Part shown: piece by piece, positions 22,750-33,600 of the stretch
Layout: every line of letters begins with the position of its first letter
How positions within the stretch are numbered: the first letter of the stretch is position 1
Made by a program: the position numbers and the translations under genes
The notes under the pieces: generated by a model
The model's input: the letters and a program-made list of their open reading frames with translations, nothing else
Told to the model about the DNA's origin: nothing
Database searches by the model: none
Origin: Trebouxia sp. TZW2008
Lineage: Eukaryota > Chlorophyta > Trebouxiophyceae > Trebouxiales > Trebouxiaceae
Assembly: GCA_002118135.1 (NCBI GenBank)
Contig: BDIU01000277.1
Span: 214,261 to 278,260 of the forward strand
Direction: 5' to 3'
Length of the DNA: 64,000 nt

Positions 22750-25700
22750 ATGGTGCGAGAAGGAGACTCTCCCATGGCGATGCCGGTCGTGCAACGCCAC
22801 GAAATATGGCCTCACGCGATGCTGTGCGCTGGCATCGCAGGCCAGCTGGCACTGCTGTGCTCTGAGCATGCTATGGTCAAATGGCTCCATGCTGTGAGGA
22901 AGAGCGCGCTGTTAGGTCAAACGCAGCGTCAATGCTCTCTGGCCAAGTCAGCCTTCAAGCGCCCTGCTGTCAACAAGCAGGCATATATCAATTGCCTTGA
23001 GTCTTGTGCCCTTGGCTTTTACCTCCAGTGTGAGCAACGTTCTCGGAACCCATCCATCCCGATCAGCTGCGGGCGCCTTCGCCACCTGTCTGGATTTGTG
23101 GCGTAAGCGCACTTGAAATCTGGGAGCTGAAATCGATCAGCAGATGCGCTGAGGCGCTGCAGGCAGCGAGCGGCAATCGCTCCGCACACCAAAAAAACAT
23201 GCACTGTCAATAGCTGATCAGACAACATCAGACATGACCGGGCGACCCCCGCGCCAGTCTGTAACAGACCGAATAGCTCAGCTTGATTTGAGCGGTAGGC
23301 AGCACCAATAAACCAAAAAGCAACTCGTTTTACTTTCCAAACACTGGGATGACTGACTGCAATGCCTGCTTGCAGAGCTGAATTCCCCCAAAGGACAAAG
23401 GAAACCCAAGCTGATCGGTGATGAAAACTCAACTGGCAACATCAGCCCTTTTGCAGGCGGCAAAGCCTTTCCTGCTGACATGGATGCAGACTCCATGACT
23501 CTAGCAGCAGGTGACCTCAACATGTCCTTGCTCGTTGATAGCCAAATCTGCTCCTATGACCTTGACACAGCTGCATGATCTCATTACATCATGCCCAAAG
23601 AGCTAGCTGACCATACTCTGAAAGGTAACACAAAATGGTGTGCATGTGTTGCAGGCACAGTGACAGCCATGCTAGCTGCAACTGCTGTTGGAGGCGATGC
23701 TGCCAAATCACCAGAAACGGTGAGTAACCGCATGCAGAGTCTGTTGACATGCTGTGCCCACATGCCCAAGATGTTGGAGTGCAATCACAGTGCCTGTGAG
23801 CGCAAAGTTATCGCTTGATATAGCAACCCTTGTTGACACAAATAACACGCATTGTAAGACAGACCAATGCAACAAGCATTTGCATGCAGGTGATACAGAA
23901 GGCGCTAGACTGGCTAGCTGAGCAGCCAGAGGATGCAGCAGAGCTAGCAGAGTTGTTGGCAGAGACTGTGCCCAGGCTGGGACTGAACACCCAGAAGTCA
24001 CGTATGACAGGCATCAGCAGAGCTGCTACCTCCAAGCAGTCCCTGCAGTTGCTGCACGCTGACATGAGCCTCATGCAGCGCCTACAGGCTGCCAGGCCTA
24101 TGCTTGTGGGTACGATTGCACCTGTCATTGTTTGTTTGACTCTCTCCGGCTTGTATTGCCTCATAATGTTACAGAGAAGTTGACTTTGCGCTTGTCTTTG
24201 TGCAATGGCTCAACATTGCGCTATCGTCTTGCTATCCTCCTGACAACATGTGTGGCCTGCCGTCAGGTTTGCTCAGTGGGCAATGGCCTGAAACTCTGCA
24301 AAATCTTGCAGGAGAAACAAAGAGCATCTTGCTGTTCAAAAGCTCATGAGTCTGTAGTCATTGAACTCAGTGCATCATGCTGTTATTGTCTTTGATGCCT
24401 GTTGGTTTAGCCAATGCCCAACAATTGCACCCTCTGCAAAATGCAATGTATCTTGTCACACTACACTGCTTTACATTTTGTGTGCATCTCCAGGGTCTGG
24501 TGACATCAACTGGAAAAGCCTCATCACAGTCTTCTCCTCTGAGATGCTCAAGTTTGAAGAAGAGCAGCGACAGCTCGAGGAGGCTGCCCAGGCCATGGCA
24601 GAGGCATTGGATCGCCCTCACACTCCACCCAGCAGAAAAGGCTCTGGCAATGTAGAATCTCTTAGCTCGCCTAGAGGTGAGCGCTGGACTTGACTTCTTC
24701 AGTTTTTCTCATGTTGTTCTTACATGCATTTCTTGTCATGCTTGGACTCATCAGGGCTCATACATGGCAGAGGCACTTGACCAGCTGCAAACTCCACTCA
24801 GTCAAAGAGGCTCTAGCAATGTGGAATCTCTTAGATCCCCTAGAGGTACAAGTTGACTCCACATTCACTTCTGGCATGGCAAGAGGCATTAGACTGGCCA
24901 TGCACTCCGCCCAGCAGAAGAGGCTTTGGCAATGTGGACCCCCTCAGCTCACGCAGAGGTGACCTGTGCTGCACTTTCCATCTTTGACTCACCTAGCAAC
25001 AAGCATATTTGTGTATCCAGCAGAAGAGGCTATGGCAAGGTGAAAACTCTGTGCTCACCCAGAGGTGAAAGATCATTCAGTAGGCAGTCTTTGCTGTTCC
25101 AGCTGCATGGGAAAGCAAGCAAGTGCTTGCTGTTCTGCTGCTGCAGTGCCTGCCGCTTTCTGGGACCAGAAGGCTTCATTTCTTGTGACGTCTCACAGAA
25201 AGCACTTGTTGTGTCTGTCACTTGCAAGGTCCTTGTGCTTGAAATGGAGGCTCTGGCACAGTCATTGCAAGCTTTTGCTAGCGCAGATGACTTGGTGGTT
25301 GCAACCTGGTGCTATTCTGGTTTGTTGAACCCAGCCAAAGTCCGCCCGCACCAAGAGCGTTCCCTGATATTTGAGTCCTGCACACTGGGCTGTTGACCCA
25401 GTCAGAGCAGTTTGTCGATGAGCATGTAGCAAAACTCTCAAACGCAAAACTGCCATCGCTGCAGGTTTCTGCCAGTGTAGGTGACTTGGTCGAGGTCAGC
25501 GCCAAGCTGGTGCTGTTCAGCTTTTTCAAGCCAGCAGAACCACCTGCACCGAGAGCGTTGTCTTATACTCAAGTTCCTGCGCTTCTGCAAAACCCCAATA
25601 GCAAACGTGCAATTATTGCAAGCTTCTTTCAATGCAGGTGACTTGGTAGAGATCAACTGCAACCTGGTGCTGTTCTGCTTCTTCAAGCCAGCAGAGGACA

Positions 25701-27625
25701 GGCCACACCAGGAGCGCTGCCTAATCCTCAAGTTCCTGCACACCAGGCTGTTGACTCAGTCAGAGCAATTTGCCAATGAGCTGACGCGCCACCTTGACAT
25801 CTGTGCGCCCAACTGCCGCATCTTAAGGCAAAAGGTGAGGCCTCAATTCTTCCCTGTGCTGTGTTCATGAATGGGGACCCCTTGCAATGCTTTTACATAA
25901 AAACCTCAAAGGTTCACAAAAAAGAACTGTATGGAGACAAATCTGACATCTGTGCGCCCAACTGCTGACATCCTAACGCAAAAGGTGAGACCCACATATT
26001 ACTATGGAATGCAATTGTGAACACAAAGCCCTTGCAAGGTGACTGGAGACAGCATGACATCTGTGCACCCAACTGCCGCATCTTAAAGCAAAAGGTGAGA
26101 CCCGGATGTTCCTTTTTGCTGCATTTTTGAAAAAGGGATCCCTTGCAATTCTACTACGTGTAAAATCCTAAGGTTCACGAGAAAGATTATGAAGAATGTA
26201 AGAATGTATGGAGACACCTTGACATCTGTGCGCCCAACTGCGGCACCCTATGGCAAGAAATGAGACCCTGATAAGTCTTTGAGCTGCATGTACAAACTGG
26301 GACCTTTCAAACCTGAGTAGTGATACCTTGAAGTCTACCTGCACAACCTTATGTACAGGCCAGCACAGCAGCAGAGTGAAGAGACTGTCATGCATCAGCA
26401 CTGTTGATGGGCAAGCGGGGTGCTGAGGTGATTGTGAAGCGTACAAGAATAAAAAGACGTGGCTTTAGTTGAACAGGGCAGCACAGCAGCAGAGTGAAAG
26501 GACTGCCATTCAGCAGCACTGCTCATAGGCAAGCGGGGTGCTGAGGCGGTCGTGAAGTGCAGAAGAATTGCAGGACGTGGCTTTTGCTGTACAGGGTAGC
26601 ACAGCAGCGGGGTGGAAAGACTGTCATGCATCAGCACTGTTGACAGGCAAGCAGGGTGCTGAGATTGTTGTTAAGTGCAGAAGAATGACAAGACGTGGCT
26701 TTTGTTGTACAGAGCAGCACAGCAGCGGAGTGGAAAACTGTGATGCATCAGCACTGTTGATAGGCAGGGGTGCCGAAACGATTGATGAAAGCAGAAACGC
26801 TACAAGTCGTAAATTCATTGTACAGTACTGCTTGTTGGCGAACAGGGTGCTAAGATAGTTTGTAGCAGCAGAAAGGTCTTGAATGTGTGATGCAGGGCAG
26901 CACAGCAGCAGAGTGGAAAGACTGCCATGCCTCAGCACTTTTGATAGGCAAGCGGGGTGCTGAAATGGCAGAGCAGATGCAGCGCAGCACCTGTCTGCTG
27001 GTCATGGAATATGTTCCTGGTACCGCACTCTTCACAGCCAGCAAGCCTTTTGGTGGTGACAAGCTGGAACAAACTGCTGCAGATCTTGGCAGGTGTGAAT
27101 TTGCTGCTGCTGTTGTCAACCTTATCAATCTTGCTGCTGCTGGTGCTGCTGCTGCTGATGTCTCTGTTTGTGCTGCTGTTGCTGCTGCTGTCGTAGTTGA
27201 CTGTGTTCCTGGCACCGCACTTTTCGCAGCCAGCAAGCCGTTTGATGCTGACGAGCTGGAACAAACTGCCGCAGATCTTGGCAGGTTGACATCTGTTGCA
27301 TTTGGTGCTGCTATTCATAATACCATTGCTGGTGCTGCTGGTGCTGCTGCTGTTGCTGCTGCTGGCAGACTTGATGGTGTCAGAGTTTCTGCTACTGCTA
27401 CTGCTGCTACTGTATGTTCCTGTTATTGCACTGTTTGCACTGCTGCCTTTGCCATTGTCACAGTCATTGCTGCTGACGTTGTATCACTGCCAGCAGGCTG
27501 TTTGGTGTTGACAAGCTGGAACAAATCGCTGCTGACCTTGGATCTGTTGCCTTTGCTGCTGCCTTCGCTGTTGTCAGGGTCATTGCTGCTGACGCTGCTG
27601 CTGTTGTTGTTACTGCTGCTGCTAA

Positions 27626-27657
<32 letters not shown>

Positions 27658-30600
27658 TTGCTGGTCATGGTGTATGTCCCTGGGGCTGCACTCTTCATTG
27701 CCAGCAAGCCTTTTGGTGCGGACAAGCTGGAACAGACTGCTGCAGATGTTGGCAGGTTGGTGTCTGCTGCAGTTGCTGTTGTTGATGCTTGGGGTGTTGT
27801 TGGTCCTGCTGGTGCTGGTACTGCTGTCAACATCACTGCTCTTGTTGCTGCTGCTGCTGCTAGTCTAGATACAGTCACTTGCACAATAAGCAAGGAGCAG
27901 GTTGGGGCCTGTGGCAAATATGCTTGTGAGTGTAGAGGACACACCCATGCTGATCAGGCTGATGGATGCAATTCACCTTGTTCCTGCTGGACATGCTGCT
28001 GGGCAATGCAGGCAGATTTTCATGCGAGGCATCACAGTGGGAATGCAGGACGCTCTGTCAGCACGTCTGCTACAATTGCCATTAGGCAGTGCAGGCAGAC
28101 TTCTATGCGAGGTGCTATTGTGTGCTATAGGCTGTTCCTGCTGGACATGCTGCTGGGCAATGCAGACAGGTTCCCATGTGAGGCGCTGGGCTGGCGTGGC
28201 AATCCCCACAACGTCCTGTATGGCAGTGCAGGCCCCTTGAAGGTGAACACTCCTGGTTTTTCCTATCCAGTAAAACGTGCAGCTAGTTGAGTGAGTCATT
28301 ACATGGCTGCGTGGGACAGTACTTTGTGGAGCCATTTCATCGCGTCTGTGTGCACCCAGCAGGGTCATAGATCTTTGTTCGCAAGCTTGTAACTGATGAA
28401 GATAATGCACCAAGAGGGGCAAAGTTATTTTTGACTTAATATTATTAAGCTCATGCTGCATTATATGATGATGATGTGTCGAGAGAGGGGCGTAAAGTGA
28501 CCTCATGCTGCATCACATGATGGTGATGGGTCTAGGGGGCGCACAGGACAGTTGGGTAGCCACAGACACCACAAATCAGCAGTGGCTGCACTGTTTCAAC
28601 AGTGGTACTCACCCAAAAGCTTTTCCCACTAATTTTCCTACAAAGTCTTGCAATCTATGCTCCCCTTACACTGCAACAAAGCATATTCTGCATGCAGGAC
28701 AGAGTAATAGCGGTAGATGCTGTGGTGCAGCGGCGGCTGCATTCTTTGATGAATATTACCCAATAGCTTTCTCCCAAAACTTCTGCAAAGTATTTCATTG
28801 CATGCTACCCTTTAATCCTTACAGAAGGCACCCTGTGTGCAGGACAGAATGGTGGCCACAGATGCCACAGTGAAGCAGCAGCTGCACTGTTTATGGACAT
28901 CAGAGACAGAGCTTCAGCACAAAATTGTAGAAAATTTCACAATTTATGCTGCTTTGACAGTCCAACAACACATAGTATGAGTGCAGGACAGATTAGTAGC
29001 CATAGATGCCACAGTGCAGCGGCGACCGCCTGGTGGGCTGGTCTCAGCTGAAGATGCTGCATGCAATCGGCTCACAGAGCTGGCACTCAATGATGCTGAG
29101 GTAAGACCCATCTGTATTTCCCAGAACTGCTGCTGGCTATTCAAAGAGATGCCACAGTGCAGCGGCGGCCCCCTAGTGGGCTGGTCTCAGCTGAAGATGC
29201 TGCCTGCAACCGCCTCACAGAGCTTGCTCTTAATGATGCTGAGGTATGCTAGTTGTGCCAGTACATCGTGCTATCTTGCTGAAGTTGTACAGCCAGGTCG
29301 GGCTTTCTGAAAGATTGGGCCCTTCCGCTTAATGGCTGCAACAGTCTCAGCACTTTGTCAACATCCTTTCCCAGTTGAAGATGCTGCCTGCAAGCGCCTC
29401 ACAGAGCTGGCACTTGACAATGCTGAGGTATAGCCCTGCTGTGTCACTTTGCTCAGTCCACTGCCTATCATTCTGCAAGAGCAGCAGTAAATAGTTTTCT
29501 CATGAAGGTGCTGCTGCAACCGATTTACAAAGCTTGGCTTCAATAAAGCTGAGGTATTAGTCAGCTCTGTTGCCAAGTCCTGTTGCCTTCCAAGCTCAAT
29601 GATGCTGATGGCCAAAGTGCATTCATCTCTTGCTCTCCTTAACAGCCAGGCTGGGGAACTAACCATGCCTACGGTCAGGGAGCTTTTCAAGCTCACCACT
29701 GCATTCTATGACGCTGCCTGCGACTGCCTCACAGAGCTGGCATTCAATGATGCTGAGGTATGATGCAGTGTTGTCTTCGCTTGTCCTGCAGTAAGGTGCT
29801 TTGTGTGATGGTGCAATTGCCGGACGCCGACAGCATGACAATAAGCGTTTACCCTGTTGCTGCTTGTACATGGTGCAGCAGCACAATGCTGGCTATGCAC
29901 CCCTAGTGTCCACTAGCTGTAGGCATCATGAACAGTACTTGCGTACACACATGCAGATTGTCATCAGGAAAAGCAGCCCTTTGGTCATCCTGCCTTCCTC
30001 TCAAAATATCTGTATGTCTTTGCATGGCAGTACTGCTTGCTGCTCTTTTGCTCATGCAGCAGTTGACAGCCACTGTGAGGCTGCTGTTAACCGCATCCTG
30101 TGGTCCTGCTTCAGTGCTGCTGCACATAGCATGTTGGCAGCAAGCGGCTGTGTCTTAGGGTTTTTGCCACTTGCTGCAAGCTTGCTGTATGCAGTGTTGG
30201 CTGAAGCATGTGCCCCATGTGTCATCTCATGTTTGATGTATGTTCACAGGCAGTAGACTGGTATTGCCTTGATACAAACATTGTCTGTATGACCTCCTGC
30301 GGGGTCCCTATGACAAGTCAGTTATTGAATATTTGATGTATGAAATGTGCTCTGCTAGTTTGAACTGCTACCTTGTAGCCTTTGCCACTGTGAGTCTGTC
30401 GGTCTCTGCTGTAGTTCGCACGTAGCATAGTTGCACTCAACAGCCTGTAGCCTGCCATCATGAGCATTCGTGACACAGTGACATGACTGAATGCCAGCAT
30501 GCCATATGCAAGCTGCGGCAAGATTTGCACAAGCTTCCACAAAAGACGCTGTGTACAGTGCTGATCAAAGCATGTGACCCGTATACGTCCCTTTCTTGAG

Positions 30601-33600
30601 CCTATTCTCTGCTGTTTGAGTATTTGTGCCACCGTATGCCTGTCTGCCTCTGACGCACTTGGCACATAGCACATTGGCATTTAAAATTGGCACTGCCTGT
30701 GACTTGTCAACATGGACATTTGTGACACAGGCAGTGACATGACTGAATGCCAGCATGTCGTATGCAAGCTGCAGCAAGTCTGACACAGGCAAAAGACGCC
30801 GTGTACAGTGCTGGTTAAAGCATGTGACTGATATGTCTCGTTTTCTTGTGGCCTATGCTCTGCTAGTGGAATCAGTACCATCTATTGTTTGCCACCATAT
30901 GCCTGTCTGTCTCTGCTGTACTTGGCTTGTAGCATGTTGACATTTGAAGCTATCACTGTCTGTGCCTTGCCACTGTCAGCACATTGTGACACAGGCAGAG
31001 ACATGACTGAATGCCAGCGTGCCATATGCAAGCTGCAGCAAAATTCACACAGGCAAAAGACACTGTGTGTTGAGCTGGTCAGAGCGTGTGACCCGTATGT
31101 CTCCTTTCTTCTGCCCTATGCTCTGCTTGTTGGGCCGTCACCATCTATCCTCTGCGAACATATGTCTGTCTGTCTCTGCTGTACTTGGCACATAGCATGT
31201 TGGCATTTAAAACGGTCATTATTTGAATGATATATATTTATGCTCTGCTAGTTGAACCATTGCCCTGTAGCCTGTGCCACTGTGAGTCTGTCTGTCTCTG
31301 CTGTACTTGGCACATGTTGGCACTCTAAACTGGCACTGCCTGTGACTTGCCATCTTAAGCATTTGTGACACAGGCAGTGACCTGATTGAATGCCAGCATG
31401 CCATATGCAAGCTGCAGCAAGATTTGCACAAGCTTCCGCAAAAGACGCTGTGTACAGTGCTGGTCAAAGCATGTGACCCGTATGCCTCCCTTTCTGGAGC
31501 CTATGCTCTGCTATTTGAGCAATGAGCCTGTATCTGTGTCACAGGGAGCCTGTCTGTCTCTGTTGTACTTGGCACATAGCATGTTGGCATTCTAAACTGG
31601 CACTGCCTGTGACTTGCTGCCGTCAGCAATTGTGACACAGGCAGTGACATGACTGAATGCTGGTGTGCAACATCCAAGCTGCAGCAAGATTTATATAGGC
31701 ATGCAATCATTCAAATTCTAACATTGGCACAAGAGGCAACTGCTGTTGGCTTCCAAGTTGAGACCAGGTGTTCTGATGTTGACGCCGACCAAAATCTTTA
31801 GTGTCATGATGTTTTGCGCAAAATCACAGGATGGCCAAAGCACTTTGAACCACATGCTATCACTGCTTCAGGTGACTCTCTAAGTGAGTGATGGTGTTCT
31901 GATCTTGTTTGAGGACAACTGGTCTACTGCAAAGTCTCTGGTTGTAACATTTGGTGATGGTCTGCATTGAAGCTCAAGTCTTGCATTTTCTTGATGAAAT
32001 GCGGAGCCGTAGGCAACAATGCTTGATGTCATTGAAATTGCCAGATCACGTTTCAGTACAAACTCCAAGTTCATGTCGCAAAGGTTCTAGTTTGCCAGAC
32101 TTGTTCTGAGCATCCAATAATCAAAGACTGTATCCAAGTCACGGAGCTCAGACGCAAGAACGACTTTAGGTCTAACAGCAGCCTCTTGTAAGCAGCCTCC
32201 TGGACTTAGACAATGAGCAGCTGCACATAGCATGTTTGCACTAAGTGGCTGTAGTCTCTGTGTCATGCCACTTAGTGTGAAGGCGCTGTGTGCAAGTTGT
32301 GCACCGATTGCTCAGGCATGAAGACATTACACAGGTCATGCACTCATGCAGGTAAGGCTACAGACAGCAATGTACATTATGGTCAAAACGCGGGTTTGTT
32401 TGATGGCCGGGTTTGAGCATGATAAACGGCATTTCAATCGAACCAGCTTCACTCGTGCAAAGGTATTGTGTAAGGCATGGGGTCTTGGTACAGCTCATGT
32501 AATGCTGCAGAGCAGCAGGCTGCATGGCCATTGTTCAATGAAACATATTGATGGATCTAGCTTTGTTGCATCGTCCATGTCATTGAGTGAACACAAAGCA
32601 ACAACACCACAGGGCCCTGCACCAGATATAGTCATTGAAAACCCATTTGGGGAGGAGGATGTCGTGTCACTTGCTATGGACGGCAACAAACAACCAAAGG
32701 ATCAAAATACCATTTGGGGAGGCATGAACCAGCCAAGTGACGTGTGTGTAGTGCAGGGAGCCACTGTAGTCATGTTGATACCTCCTTTTTATGAATCTTA
32801 TGCTAGGAAATAGCATTTGCAGAGGGATAGCCAAAATAGGCAAATGGTGTATGTGCAATGCAGGTAGCCAAGGCAATCTTGAAGGAGGCAGTGTCTGGCA
32901 GCAAATTCGCTGTGGAAGCGGTTGAGCAGTCTGAAGTGGCCCACATCACATTTCAGAAGGTACACTGCTTGCTAGTGACCCATACTGCTTGCTGAGTTTG
33001 TCAGCCACTTGTCCTGATAAGTGTACACAACACAATCCCTGTGTAATCTCATGTAGGTATCAGCTTCAATTCCAAAGAAGCTCCTCTGTCTGCATGGCAA
33101 GTTGTGTATTGCTGGAGATCACTCTTTGATTGCAGTTGCGTTGCAATCGATTAGAAGTGTGTATGCCTGACATCAGAATGCATTGCTTTGACTGCACAGG
33201 CCATGGGGGCAGGCGACAGGCTAAGCAAGCACCATGGAAGTCAAAGGTCGGTTGCAAGTACATTTTGGGCATGACATGAACCGTTGCGCTTGGGCATGCG
33301 CGGAACAAGATGTGTTCTAGTTGGTTTGCACAGGCCATGAGGGCAGGGCTGCAGGGCACAATGAGAGTGAAAGGGCTGCTGGAAATGATGTTTGAGGTGC
33401 TGAGTGACTGGATTGATGCCTTCATTGAGGACATTGAGGAAGTGGAGGGAACAGAGACAGGCAACACCACACCAAAGGGGAGCATTTCTCCTAGAGACAG
33501 CAGAGGTGCGCTTACACTCTACTTTGCCTGTTTGTGCCATCAACTACAAGCCACAGGCATTTCCCGTGGACAACAACAGAAGCTGTGAGGAACCTCAACC

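Noticed and set aside
22037..22852. 271-residue minus-strand open frame as a single-exon gene
   Set aside because: It runs through an intron: the segment 22277-22402 does not fit the family, whereas splicing from the GC donor at 22402 joins two family-like segments in phase.
22750..23106. 118-residue plus-strand gene of its own
   Set aside because: Its first 55 codons end at a donor-like TTAG/GTCAAA that joins PHS1 exon 2 in phase, so it is better explained as PHS1 exon 1 plus intron; this remains tentative.
27296..27511. Leu-rich transmembrane-like frames at 26957-27868
   Set aside because: They are other-frame readings of CTG/GTT-rich intron sequence, not membrane proteins.
26358..29758. 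A CRISPR array or tandem gene family
   Set aside because: The repeats are partial exon copies with intron tails, not short identical repeats with unique spacers, and none encodes a complete gene.
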